A stretch of DNA of 64,000 bases from positions 204,103-268,102 of the forward strand of contig NZ_SRHV01000006.1 of assembly GCF_004698125.1 (NCBI RefSeq), in the 5' to 3' direction. This DNA is from Halosimplex halophilum (GTDB lineage: Archaea > Halobacteriota > Halobacteria > Halobacteriales > Haloarculaceae). Below are positions 8,363-16,753 of the stretch, piece by piece. Positions within the stretch are counted from its first letter, which is position 1, and the number at the start of each line of letters is the position of its first letter. The translations under genes were made by a program, and so were the position numbers. A model generated the notes under the pieces. The model saw only the letters and a list, made by a program, of their open reading frames with translations. It was not told the DNA's origin and searched no databases.

Positions 8363-9507
8363 TGCACTCCCGTCCGATCTCTCGAGAAAACCGCGTCTGC
8401 TAGTGTGTCCCTGTGGCCCTCGTTCGGGCCGCCAGCGATGGTGAGCAGTCGGGCATCCCGAAGGTACCGTTCGACGTGTCGCTCGGTCGTATAGCCGATT
8501 CCACCGTGGAGTTGAACTGCGTCGTTGGCGTTCTCGACCGCTGCCTCTGTCGCGTGGATCTTCGCCATACTCAGTTCTCGATTCACGTCCAGACCGCTGT
8601 CCGCCCGGGCCGCAGCCCGGAGGGTCAGGAGCCGGGCCGTATCGACGCGCTCGGCCATCTTCCCGACCCGCCACCTGACGCCCTGAAAGTCGCTGATAGT
8701 CCGGGAGTGCTGTTCTCTCTGTCTCGTGAACTCGACGGTATCATCGAGGGCAGCCCGGGCGATCCCCACGGCTCGTGCTGGGACGTTCACACCGGTCGAG
8801 ACGGACCGCCGATCGACGTACCCCTCGCCCTCCTCGCCGACCAACTGCTCGTCCGTCACACGGACGTTCGAGAGGGAGACTTTGACCGCCTTCGCGCTCT
8901 TCGCGCCGAGCGTTTCCCACACGTTCTCGACCTCGAATGCGTCGGTCGGTACGAGGAAGGCGCTAATATTTCGCGGTGCGTCCTCGTCCGGCCCGGTCTT
9001 CGCGTACGTCAATACGACGTCGGCGTCCCGGTAGTTCGTCACCCATTGCTTGTGGCCGTTCAGTACCCACTCGTCGCCATCACGCTGGGCCGTCGTTTCC
9101 ATCGCGAGTTTGTCGCTCCCGGCGTTCGCTTCGCTCAATCCGAGGACGCCGACCATGTCGTAGGAGGCCATCTCGGGGAGATACCGCTCACGCTGCGGCT
9201 CACTCCCGTGCTCAGCGATGATCGATGCGACGCCGAGGTGAAGTGCAACTGTGCTCGCAACCGACATCAGCGCCGCCGCGAGTTCCTCGGTCATCACCAC
9301 CAACTCGACCAGACCTTCCCCTCGCCCCCCGTACTCTTCCGGGAGCGTCAGACCCGTGAGCCGGCGCTCACCGAGTTCAGCGAGGATGTCCGCCGGGTAG
9401 GCCTCGCGACGGTCCAGGTCGATCGCCTGTGGCCTGATCTCCTCCTGTGCGATCGTCCGGACCTCGTCCCGAAGGTCACGCTGTGTGTCCGTCAATTCGA
9501 AATTCAT
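8359..9507 (-). CDS. Acyl-CoA dehydrogenase
   Basis: The 382-residue protein has the full acyl-CoA dehydrogenase plan: N-terminal helical domain (LPEEYGG), the middle beta domain with SEANAGSD and WVTNYRDADV for FAD contact, and a C-terminal helical domain with LHGGIGYT. The catalytic glutamate is placed in PNEGHRDTLAD, in the usual region. ATG 9507 was chosen over the GTG three codons upstream because AGAGGTGG lies at ribosome-binding distance. It oxidises acyl-CoA to enoyl-CoA with electrons to ETF. Chain-length preference is not readable. No other beta-oxidation genes are adjacent, which is unusual. Confidence 0.9.
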   Translation of the reverse strand: MNFELTDTQRDLRDEVRTIAQEEIRPQAIDLDRREAYPADILAELGERRLTGLTLPEEYGGRGEGLVELVVMTEELAAALMSVASTVALHLGVASIIAEHGSEPQRERYLPEMASYDMVGVLGLSEANAGSDKLAMETTAQRDGDEWVLNGHKQWVTNYRDADVVLTYAKTGPDEDAPRNISAFLVPTDAFEVENVWETLGAKSAKAVKVSLSNVRVTDEQLVGEEGEGYVDRRSVSTGVNVPARAVGIARAALDDTVEFTRQREQHSRTISDFQGVRWRVGKMAERVDTARLLTLRAAARADSGLDVNRELSMAKIHATEAAVENANDAVQLHGGIGYTTERHVERYLRDARLLTIAGGPNEGHRDTLADAVFSRDRTGVQ

Positions 9508-9546
9508 CGTAGCCACCTCTGCGGCGTGTGATCGTATCGTGGCATG

Positions 9547-10179
9547 TCAGTGATTACTTCGAGCCGCGGAGAGCGTCCTGGTGATGCGCATCTGCTGCCA
9601 GAGGAGCCAACCGCCGATGGCAACTGCGGAGAGTCCGACTACGGTGAGGCCGATCGCGTCCCAGTGTGCCATCGCCAGAGCGCAGGACAGGGATTCAGTC
9701 GCACAGGCGCCGAACAGTTCCTGTCTGAACGCACCAGTGTACACGAACCCGATTCCAGCGACCGTGACGACCCCACCAATTAGCGTCCGCACGACCCGAT
9801 TCTGTCTCGTCGGTGGATCGGCGATGATCGCGTCTCGAACGCCCGAACGAGAGCCACCCAGATGACTGGAGATGGCAGCGCCGATCATCAGGAGCGCCCC
9901 TGGGGCGATGAGGAACCCGATCGACAGCAGGCCGAGTATCGCGAGCCCGGTCAAGAGGGCCGCAGCGAGCCAGACGAGCGGCGTTCGGTTCGTCCAAGCA
10001 CCCAGGACTCCGATCGCGGCGAAGAGAACACTACTGAGGACGATGCCGCTGAAGAACACGTCACTAAGCGGCGACGGAATCAAGAGGATACCGCTCGCGA
10101 CAACAGTGGCGCCGAGAGCGAGGCTGCTCAGACCCCGGCTGACAGTGAGCCACTGGGTGCGCTGGTCTGACGCGCTCAT
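9547..10179 (-). CDS. Polytopic membrane protein (210 aa)
   Basis: The protein has about six hydrophobic segments: near residues 15-33, 38-60, 65-80, 85-105, 130-150 and 170-192. A polar loop (SSHLGGSRSGVRD) separates the two halves. There are two cysteines in the last extracellular loop (GACATESLSC). It lies upstream of, and in line with, the acyl-CoA dehydrogenase gene. No family is recognised. Confidence 0.6.
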   Translation of the reverse strand: MSASDQRTQWLTVSRGLSSLALGATVVASGILLIPSPLSDVFFSGIVLSSVLFAAIGVLGAWTNRTPLVWLAAALLTGLAILGLLSIGFLIAPGALLMIGAAISSHLGGSRSGVRDAIIADPPTRQNRVVRTLIGGVVTVAGIGFVYTGAFRQELFGACATESLSCALAMAHWDAIGLTVVGLSAVAIGGWLLWQQMRITRTLSAARSNH

Positions 10180-10286
10180 CGGTGGTTTGGACGGGCACTG
10201 GTTCTCGCACCGGTTCGAGATGTTCGATCGCTCAATCGGGGCCTACGACCGTCAGTATTGCGGCGAGGGGGAGGTGCTCTCATCGC

Positions 10287-10544
10287 TCAATCGAGGGCAG
10301 CTACCAGCAATCCGGCTCCGCCCATCGCGAACCCCGGGAGCATGGCGAGCAATCCGATAGTGAGCTGTTCGTAGCCGGTCTCGGGCGGCCCGAGTACGAG
10401 GAAGTAGTACGTCAATCCAGCGGGGATCACGAGCAGCGAAATAAACACGGCGCTGAGTACCCCCGCCCGCCAACTCGGCCGTACGGCGTCGCGCTCTGGC
10501 GAGGTCGGTTCGGTGGTCTGGACGTCGGTACCGGTTCGTGACAT
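10287..10544 (-). CDS. Two-TM small membrane protein
   Basis: ATG 10544 was chosen because upstream codons are not protein-like. The 85-residue product starts with a polar, acidic segment and has two TM helices (GVLSAVFISLLVIPAGLTYY and IGLLAMLPGFAMGGAGLLVA). It is first in a same-strand row with the 210-residue membrane protein and the dehydrogenase. The divergent HTH-10 gene starts 136 bases away, so it could be the local regulator. Function unknown. Confidence 0.55.
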   Translation of the reverse strand: MSRTGTDVQTTEPTSPERDAVRPSWRAGVLSAVFISLLVIPAGLTYYFLVLGPPETGYEQLTIGLLAMLPGFAMGGAGLLVAALD

Positions 10545-10679
10545 AGGTATTGACAGGCGGCATGGCGGCAAGCCGGTTCTGCCCCACATTTCCCTCCCAT
10601 TTATACCAGACCTGGACGACGGATCTACCGTGTGTAGTCCGTTGACAGGCCCCACTTCCGCTGCCAGGCAGCCCTCATA

Positions 10680-11336
10680 ATGAAGCGGACCCGGATTACG
10701 ATCCATCCCGAGGAATCCGAGCTACCGCAGACGTTCGACGACGTGACGGAAGCCGATGACCAACCTGTCCAGGTCGAGGTGATCAACTGGAACGTAACGA
10801 CAACGCCGGTGGCGTTCTTGCTCCGTCTCTCCGGCGACGTCGACCGGTTCGAAACCGCACTCGAAAACGACGACGCCATCACAGAATACGAACTGCTCCG
10901 AGAATCTGAGCGCGAGAGCTATTGCTTCGTGTCCGGTATTGGGACCTCCGATGCCCGTGCTCTCTGGGAAAACTTCAAGCGCGGGAGTCTGATGACGGTA
11001 CCCCCGGCGACGTGGAACGCCGACGGGAGCTATACGTTCACGCTCGTGGGTCGTGAGTCCGATATCCAGACGGCTATCGAACGCGTCCCGCCAACGGTTC
11101 GGGTCGAGATCGAGTCGGTCGGCGGCACGCAGGTCAGCGCCGAACAAATTCGCCATCGTCTGACCGAGCGGCAACGCACTGCGGTGCAGGCTGGCCTCGA
11201 ACTCGGGTATTACAGCACGCCCCGCGAGGCGACAACTGAGGACATTGCAGACGTGTTAGACTGTGGAGTATCGACCGCAGCTGAGCACCTCCGAAAGGCC
11301 GAATCGAAACTCGTTCAGGGTCTATTCAGGGACTGA
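10680..11336 (+). CDS. HTH-10 (Bat-type) transcriptional regulator
   Basis: The 218-residue protein has the haloarchaeal Bat-like plan: an N-terminal beta-rich sensor half and a C-terminal HTH-10 domain with the hallmark LTERQRTAVQAGLELGYY, followed by PREATTEDIADVL and the recognition helix STAAEHLRKAE. No PAS or GAF domain precedes it. It is divergent from the membrane-protein/dehydrogenase group, which it may control. The signal sensed is unknown. Confidence 0.85.
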   Translation: MKRTRITIHPEESELPQTFDDVTEADDQPVQVEVINWNVTTTPVAFLLRLSGDVDRFETALENDDAITEYELLRESERESYCFVSGIGTSDARALWENFKRGSLMTVPPATWNADGSYTFTLVGRESDIQTAIERVPPTVRVEIESVGGTQVSAEQIRHRLTERQRTAVQAGLELGYYSTPREATTEDIADVLDCGVSTAAEHLRKAESKLVQGLFRD

Positions 11337-11721
11337 GATGAATGTCAGGAACCGTATCGATGGCCCGAGGCGTTCTTTCGGTAGTGTTGCCTATTCGTTT
11401 GAACGACAGCCGGCGATGACCGACGTTACCCTCGCTGCGGTGACTAGACCACCATCGAGTCATACGCAGGTCACCGTACCACCGAATTCAGCTAGTCTTC
11501 TGGTGAAACAACCACCGAGTGAATAGCCCCACGACACCCGCAGAAATGGCAGCGCGGTCCGAATTGGACAGCCACCAGACGCGTTCAGGAAATGGATCCG
11601 GAAGCCAGAAGCACGCCGCCGATCCGACGGTTCCGGCCGCAAGCCCCCGACGCTAACCGTTCTCCAGAACTCCGGAAGCGACACGCGAGCCCTTACCGAG
11701 TGGTCCCGGCAACGATCGGGT
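11337..11721. other. Gap upstream of the polymerase operon with CCGGAA words
   Basis: No gene is supported here. CCGGAAGC-like words occur near 11594 and 11672, and CCGGAAAC lies just inside the next gene. They resemble the words before the Orc/Cdc6 paralogue at 6.95 kb, so a shared control is possible but weakly supported. Confidence 0.3.
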
Positions 11722-12660
11722 ATGCCAGAGACCACCGGAAACGACGCGCCACGGCGCCGGTCAAAAACCCCGACGCGACCGGCCCAGCACAATCAGTCGA
11801 CCGTCGCCGGCGCGCCCGACCAGCGTGTCGACGGCCTGCTCCCCGCGCTCGATCCCGGCCTGACGCTCCTTGATATCGAGGCCGACCGCAACGTCCCGGT
11901 CGTCCACGCGCTGGTCTGTGACCACCTGCTCGACGCAGACGGTCCCGCCTTCTGGGTCGACGCGCAGGGCTACGCGACGACGGCGACGTTAACCCAGATC
12001 GCGCCGAGTCGATGCCTCCTCGACCGCATCCACGTCGCCCGCGGCTTCACCGCCTACCAGCATTTCAGCGCGCTCGCGGACCTGCCCGCCGCAGTCAACG
12101 CCCACGTCAAAGCGACGGCGACTACCGATGCGTTCCGCCAAGACGACGCGACCACCGACGGCACGGACGCCCAGCCGACGCCCGGGCTCGTTGTCGCCCC
12201 CGCCGTCGATGCGCTCTACCGGGCCGACGACACGCTGTGTGACGCCCAGACACGCCGACTACTCGCCCGAAGCCTCGCCCGCCTCCGCCAGTACGCCGAC
12301 GCCTACGACGTGCCCGTCCTCTGCACTCGAACGAAGCAGGACGGCCTGACCGACCCGGTCGAGGCGGCCGCGACCCACCGCTACACGTGCGAGGCGACGC
12401 GGATGGGCCCACGAATTACCGGCGAGGACTTCGAACCCCAGTGGTACCCCGTCGCCGGTGGCGACGCCTATCAGACGACGCTGGCCTACTGGGCGGACCT
12501 GCTGGCCGCCCGCGCCGAGGGGGCCGGGTGCCAGCCCGCCACCCCGACGGGCCCGTCGCTGGACGCCGACACGGACGACGGGGTTACGACTGCACCAACC
12601 CGCCAACCGGGCGCCCCGCTGCTGGACACGTGGGCCGGCCAGCCCGGCCGGGGGTACTGA
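11722..12660 (+). CDS. RecA/RadA-like protein lacking a Walker A motif
   Basis: The 312-residue protein resembles the RecA-fold core: a GLTLLDIEADRNVPVVHALVCDHLL start, then a strand-helix pattern (AFWVDAQGYATTATLTQIA). Where RecA proteins have GxxxxGKT it reads DIEADRNVPV, so ATP binding by a classic P-loop is not expected. The N-terminal 30 and C-terminal 50 residues are polar and probably disordered. Two bases separate it from the next gene, and a family-B polymerase follows, so it is probably a partner in a small DNA-synthesis or repair module. Confidence 0.6.
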   Translation: MPETTGNDAPRRRSKTPTRPAQHNQSTVAGAPDQRVDGLLPALDPGLTLLDIEADRNVPVVHALVCDHLLDADGPAFWVDAQGYATTATLTQIAPSRCLLDRIHVARGFTAYQHFSALADLPAAVNAHVKATATTDAFRQDDATTDGTDAQPTPGLVVAPAVDALYRADDTLCDAQTRRLLARSLARLRQYADAYDVPVLCTRTKQDGLTDPVEAAATHRYTCEATRMGPRITGEDFEPQWYPVAGGDAYQTTLAYWADLLAARAEGAGCQPATPTGPSLDADTDDGVTTAPTRQPGAPLLDTWAGQPGRGY

Positions 12661-12662
12661 GG

Positions 12663-12956
12663 ATGGGTCGCACCAACCCGACCTTCCGCGACACGCTCAC
12701 CGCGCTCGAAACCCGCTGGGACGACTACCGCCGTGCCCTGCGCCGGGGCGACCAGCCGTACTTCGACCAGCTGTTCACCCACGCTCGCGAGCACGCCGAC
12801 GCAAGCGGCCTGTTGAACCACCGGGAGCCGATGTATCCCGTGCTCGTGAGCATCGCGCTCGAACAGCAACGAGCGATCAATACCCTCCGATCGCGGGTCG
12901 AGACGCTCGAAGCACGCGTCGAATCAGTCCCCGACGACCCCGAAGAGGCTCACTGA
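12663..12956 (+). CDS. Small helical protein of the polymerase operon
   Basis: The 97-residue protein starts MGRTNPTFRDTL, two bases after the stop of the RecA-like gene. It is predicted all-helical, with a C-terminal heptad-like stretch (LVSIALEQQRAINTLRSRVETLEARV) that should form a coiled coil. I have seen similar small proteins next to haloarchaeal PolB-like genes, which fits a structural role in that complex. The reaction or partner is not known. Confidence 0.65.
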   Translation: MGRTNPTFRDTLTALETRWDDYRRALRRGDQPYFDQLFTHAREHADASGLLNHREPMYPVLVSIALEQQRAINTLRSRVETLEARVESVPDDPEEAH

Positions 12957-12961
12957 CTGCA

Positions 12962-14620
12962 ATGCCGTTCACGATCGACTTCCTCGACGACGGGCGCGTC
13001 CTCGAATGGACGGTCACCGACGACGGCGCCGAACCCACGGTCGTCGACCACTACACGCCCCGCTTTTTCGTCGGGCCTCGCGATCCCGAGGCCGATATCG
13101 ACCTCGCACGCCTCCGCCAGTGCTACGAGCGCCACCCGGCCGTGGCTGGCGTCGAAGTCGTCGAGCGACGCCCCGGCTTCCGGCGCGACCCCGAACGCCT
13201 GCTCGCCGTCGACGCCACCCACATCGACCGCGTGGCGTCGCTCGCCCGGCAAGCCCGCCGGCTCGACGCCTACCCCGTGGGCGAACTGGCCTGCTACAAC
13301 GTCGATTTCACCCGCGAGTTCCGCTACTGTCTCGAACGCGGGGTCGACCCGACGCCCACCGGGGACCTGACGACGCTCTCGCTGTCGGTTCCGTTCACGG
13401 AGACGGCCGGCGACACGTACGAGACGCTGACCGTCGCCGGCGACACCGTCACCGGCAGCCCGGCGACGATCCTCGACGCTGTGGCGACCGCCGTCGAAGC
13501 ACGAGACCCCGATGTACTCGTCTGCTCAACCGCCGATATCGTGCCGACGCTCTACGGCATGGCTGCCCGGGCCGACATCGAGGAGTTCACGCTGAGCCGC
13601 TGGCCAGATGTGGACTCCCAGCAACTCGCCGGGCAGTCGACCTACACGAGTTACGGCCGGGTGGGCCACTCGCCGGCGCGGTACAACGTCCCCGGGCGAG
13701 CGATCATCGACGAGTCGGCCACGTTCCTGTACGACGAGACCAACCTCGCCGGCGTCGTCGACCTGGTCGAGCGCTCGCACAAGCCCGTCCAGGAACTCGC
13801 CTGGGCGTCGATCGGCACCGTCCTCACCGCGATCCAGGTACGCGAGGCGACCGCCCGCGGTGTGCTCGTCCCGTGGAACTCCTGGCGCCACGAGCTGTTC
13901 AAGCCGATGGACACGCTGCACGACGCCGACCGCGGCGGGTTCATCTTCGCCCCCGATACGGGGGTCCACGAGGATGTCCACGAACTGGACTTCTCCAGTC
14001 TCTATCCGAACATCATCTGCACGCGGAATGTCTCGCCGGACGTGATCCGGTGTGACTGCCATCGTGACCGCGCGGACGTGCCCGGCCTCGACTACGCGAT
14101 CTGTGACGAGCGGGGGTATCTCGTCGACGTCCTCGAACCGATCATCGAGGACCGCGACGCGATCAAGGCGGCCATCCGCGAGGAGCGTGCAGCCGACGAC
14201 CCCGACGAGGACCGATTGGCCGCCCTCGAAGGTCGCTCGGACGCGCTGAAGTGGATCTTGGTCGCCTGTTTCGGCTACCAGGGCTTCGCGAACGCCAAGT
14301 TCGGCCGGATCGAGTGCCACGAGGCGATCAACGCCTTCGCCCGGGAGATCCTGCTGGACGCCAAACAGCGACTGGAGGCCGGAGGCTGCGAGGTCGTCCA
14401 CGGCATCGTCGATTCGATCTGGGTGACGCCGGCACCCGATGTCCCACTCGGCGACCAGACCGACCTCGACACGCTTGCGGCCGACATCACCATCGAGTGC
14501 GCCCAGTGTGGAAAGCCGATCACCGGGGACGGGATCTCGGTGACGGTCGAGGAGCGACGATACTATCCCTGCTGTTCGTCGTGCGAGTCGATGTTCAAAG
14601 AAGAGTACGAGACATTATAG
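12962..14620 (+). CDS. Truncated family-B DNA polymerase fused to a zinc-binding tail
   Basis: The protein is 552 residues, about 150-200 fewer than haloarchaeal relatives of this PolB-like group. Motif A (DFSSLYPNI, Asp343), motif B (LKWILVACFGYQG, Lys430) and motif C (HGIVDSIWV, Asp484) are all present. Soon after motif C, near residue 510, the expected thumb sequence is gone. The frame continues into ECAQCGKPITG...YYPCCSSCESMFKEEYE, with Cys513, 516, 537, 538 and 541. That is a TRASH/YHS-like metal-binding ending foreign to polymerases. The thumb domain grips DNA, so the protein is probably inactive or altered. It is last in the operon. Confidence 0.8.
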   Translation: MPFTIDFLDDGRVLEWTVTDDGAEPTVVDHYTPRFFVGPRDPEADIDLARLRQCYERHPAVAGVEVVERRPGFRRDPERLLAVDATHIDRVASLARQARRLDAYPVGELACYNVDFTREFRYCLERGVDPTPTGDLTTLSLSVPFTETAGDTYETLTVAGDTVTGSPATILDAVATAVEARDPDVLVCSTADIVPTLYGMAARADIEEFTLSRWPDVDSQQLAGQSTYTSYGRVGHSPARYNVPGRAIIDESATFLYDETNLAGVVDLVERSHKPVQELAWASIGTVLTAIQVREATARGVLVPWNSWRHELFKPMDTLHDADRGGFIFAPDTGVHEDVHELDFSSLYPNIICTRNVSPDVIRCDCHRDRADVPGLDYAICDERGYLVDVLEPIIEDRDAIKAAIREERAADDPDEDRLAALEGRSDALKWILVACFGYQGFANAKFGRIECHEAINAFAREILLDAKQRLEAGGCEVVHGIVDSIWVTPAPDVPLGDQTDLDTLAADITIECAQCGKPITGDGISVTVEERRYYPCCSSCESMFKEEYETL

Positions 14621-14656
14621 GCGGTAGCTGGCGAAGCCTGAATTACGTGGGCAAGC

Positions 14657-14968
14657 TCACTCGATTTCGGTGACATCTGTCGTTTCCATGGCATCGTCAT
14701 GTTGCTCGCGAGTCACCCGGAGGCGGATTCCCTCGTCTCTGTCCGAGGCTTCGACGACGTTCACGACTTCTGGGGTGGCTTCGGGATCGAGTATCGTCAC
14801 ACGGTCGTCCTCAGTGACGATTCCGTATCCACTCTCGATACAGTGACCCATGAGTGCACAGTCGCGGGTGTGGACCCTCGCGTTCTCCAATAGCTCGTCT
14901 CGCGCGTTCTTTCGGATGCAGCCAACGTCCATGACGTAGCCCTCGACCGTCTCTGTGTCGGTACTCAT
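14657..14968 (-). CDS. Conserved Cys-containing small protein
   Basis: The 103-residue protein opens EGYVMDVGCIRKNARDELLE and continues HTRDCALMGHCIESGYGIV, giving conserved cysteines, then a beta-rich tail (VTILDPEATPEVVNVV). The pattern (G.V.D..C, ..C...C...G.G.V) resembles a widespread small domain of unknown function also found in secreted bacterial proteins; no signal peptide is visible here. It faces the end of the polymerase gene tail to tail. A metal- or redox-linked role is only a guess. Confidence 0.6.
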   Translation of the reverse strand: MSTDTETVEGYVMDVGCIRKNARDELLENARVHTRDCALMGHCIESGYGIVTEDDRVTILDPEATPEVVNVVEASDRDEGIRLRVTREQHDDAMETTDVTEIE

Positions 14969-15194
14969 AGCAAGCGTAGTACGAGTCTGACACGGAAGTG
15001 GCTTGGCGCAATCCTGTTGCGTTTAGTTTCCACAAACTATCTGCTACCAGCGAGAGAATCCCGGCCTGCAGGCCGGGCGTGAATCGCGTACGCTCTGATA
15101 CAACGGACCCGGGTGACAGCCAGGTCGGATATTCTCCGTTCACTTTCACTCTGGTAGGCGATAACTTATCAGCCTCACCTCCAATAGACTCTGT

Positions 15195-16448
15195 ATGGCG
15201 AATCGGGTCACTCGCACCTACGTTGCGTCCATTCGCAACCACCGGCAGGTGCGTAACGATCTCGATTTGCTCGGGTTCGCAGCCTCGAAACTCTGGAATA
15301 TCGCCCGGTGGACGTGTGACCGCATCTGGCACGAAACCGGGACGATACCAGACCACGGTGTTCTCAAAGCGTACCTCAAGAGTCACGAACGCTACGCGGA
15401 TTTGAACGCACAATCCAGTCAGGCAATTCTCGAAGAATTGGCTGAGGCGTTCGACTCGTGGTACGCACTCCGTGGAAACGGTGACGAAAACGCGAACCCG
15501 CCCGGCTACCGCAAGCACGGCGACGACCACCCGCGCTCGACAGTCACGTTCAAAGAGGACGGGTTCAAGCACGACTCCGACCACAACCGGATTCGACTCT
15601 CGAAGGGTCGAAACCTGAAAGATGGACGGCGAGACTTCATCCTCTGTGAGTACGCCGCTGACCCGGATGTGACCGTCCAGAACGTCCAGCAGGTCCGGGC
15701 GGTCTGGACCGGCACCGAATGGGAGCTGCACATCGTCTGCAATGTCGAGGTTGACAACCCGGACCCACCCGGTGACCGAGTAGCAGGTATCGACCTCGGC
15801 ATCTGCAACTTCGCCGCCGTTGCAGTTGGCGACGACGCGTTACTGTATCCCGGTGGCGCGCTCAAAGAGGATGAGTACTACTTCCAGAAGGAGCGAGCGA
15901 AGTGCGACGACAGTTCCTCCCGACGAGCACACCGACTGGACCGGAAGCGCGACGAGCGCCGGACACACTTCTTTCACGCTGTCTCGAAGGACATCGTAAC
16001 TGAGTGTGCCGCCCGAAACGTCGGGACGATCGCCGTGGGCGACCTGACTGGTATCCGTGAGGGCGCCGATTGGGGCGATCACGGCAACCTTGACCTGCAT
16101 GGATGGGCGTTCGACAGGTTCACGGAGATGTTGGAATACAAAGCCGCTGAACGCGGTATCAGCGTTGAGCGTGTAGATGAGCGTGAGACGTCCAAATCCT
16201 GTGGGTCGTGTGGGACCACCGACGACAGCCAGCGCGTCGAGCGCGGACTGTACGTCTGTGAGGCGTGTGGACTGGTCGCCAACGCCGACGTGAACGGAGC
16301 CGAGAACATCCGGCAGAAGGTACTCCCGACTCTCGCCTGTGACGGGGGAGATAGGGATACCGGCTGGATGGCACAGCCAGCGGTGCGCCTGTTCGACAAA
16401 TCCACGGGGCGAGTAGCCCCACAAGAACAGGTGACCCGCGAACCATAA
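15195..16448 (+). CDS. tnpB: TnpB-family RNA-guided nuclease
   Basis: The 417-residue protein shows the TnpB order: N-terminal WED/REC-like part, RuvC-I with Asp200 (VAGIDLG), an arginine-rich bridge, the four-cysteine zinc ribbon (Cys336, 339, 355, 358) and the last RuvC aspartate, Asp365 (NADVNGAENI). At the RuvC-II position, where most TnpB proteins have EDL or ENL, it reads GDL (Gly282), so the usual catalytic glutamate is absent. This wording is, as I recall, common in haloarchaeal TnpB. A TATA word (ATAACTTATC, 15161-15170) lies about 27 bases before the ATG, so the transcript is probably leaderless. Confidence 0.92.
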   Translation: MANRVTRTYVASIRNHRQVRNDLDLLGFAASKLWNIARWTCDRIWHETGTIPDHGVLKAYLKSHERYADLNAQSSQAILEELAEAFDSWYALRGNGDENANPPGYRKHGDDHPRSTVTFKEDGFKHDSDHNRIRLSKGRNLKDGRRDFILCEYAADPDVTVQNVQQVRAVWTGTEWELHIVCNVEVDNPDPPGDRVAGIDLGICNFAAVAVGDDALLYPGGALKEDEYYFQKERAKCDDSSSRRAHRLDRKRDERRTHFFHAVSKDIVTECAARNVGTIAVGDLTGIREGADWGDHGNLDLHGWAFDRFTEMLEYKAAERGISVERVDERETSKSCGSCGTTDDSQRVERGLYVCEACGLVANADVNGAENIRQKVLPTLACDGGDRDTGWMAQPAVRLFDKSTGRVAPQEQVTREP

Positions 16449-16480
16449 TATCCCAACGCTTGGGAAACCGCGCCGTTCAC
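16381..16480 (+). ncRNA. Predicted guide (omega) RNA 3' scaffold of the tnpB element
   Basis: TnpB guide RNAs derive from the right end and overlap the tnpB 3' end. Here are GGGGC-gagta-GCCCC (16406-16420), CCCAA-cgc-TTGGG (16452-16464) and an outer stem GTGA (16431-16434) with TCAC (16477-16480). The same outer stem design occurs in the 24307-24342 remnant. If the scaffold ends at 16480, the guide would start with GTGCGGAGGATGTCAT. The 5' limit is arbitrary. Confidence 0.5.
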
Positions 16481-16492
16481 GTGCGGAGGATG

Positions 16493-16681
16493 TCATCCGG
16501 AGTCCTCAAGAGAATCACCTACTCCAGACTCGTCCAGCCCTCCGGTGCGTTTTCCCAGCCATCGAAGCACGTAGTAGGGGAGGATCAACTGTAACTGGAG
16601 CGCAATGTGGGTGACTTTCCGTCTCGAGAGCGAAATAGCGGTGATGGTTGGGCTGTTCGAGTATTTAAACGTCCTCGACAC
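16493..16681 (-). CDS. Hypothetical small protein abutting the tnpB element
   Basis: The frame has haloarchaeal-style codon use (THIALQLQLILPYYVLRWLG, then an acidic tail) and stops 12 bases from the right end of the tnpB element. Only a GTG start is available, and a TATA-like TTTAAATA (16662-16669) lies inside the reading frame, so the start is doubtful. It may be the tail of a gene whose front was lost. Confidence 0.3.
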   Translation of the reverse strand: MSRTFKYSNSPTITAISLSRRKVTHIALQLQLILPYYVLRWLGKRTGGLDESGVGDSLEDSG

Positions 16682-16753
16682 AATCCGTCGGGTCGGCGTT
16701 TCAGACGCGCCGTGGTATCGATATTACGAGTGCGATTCTAGTGTATTCGGGTG

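Larger units (their letters stand above)
15060..16480 (+). mobile_element. IS1341-type element (tnpB only) with structured right end
   Basis: The element contains tnpB without a Y1 transposase (tnpA). The right end is set at TTCAC (16480), by analogy with the two other copies of this end. The left end is uncertain: a perfect palindrome, CCCGGCC-TGCA-GGCCGGG (15060-15077), is taken as a marker, but the true border could lie nearer to the gene. A hairpin CGCAA/TTGCG lies a little upstream, near 15008-15022. Confidence 0.6.

Noticed and set aside
11460..11792. 110-codon minus-strand frame upstream of the RecA-like gene
   Set aside because: Overlaps the gene start region and lacks acidic bias or motifs.
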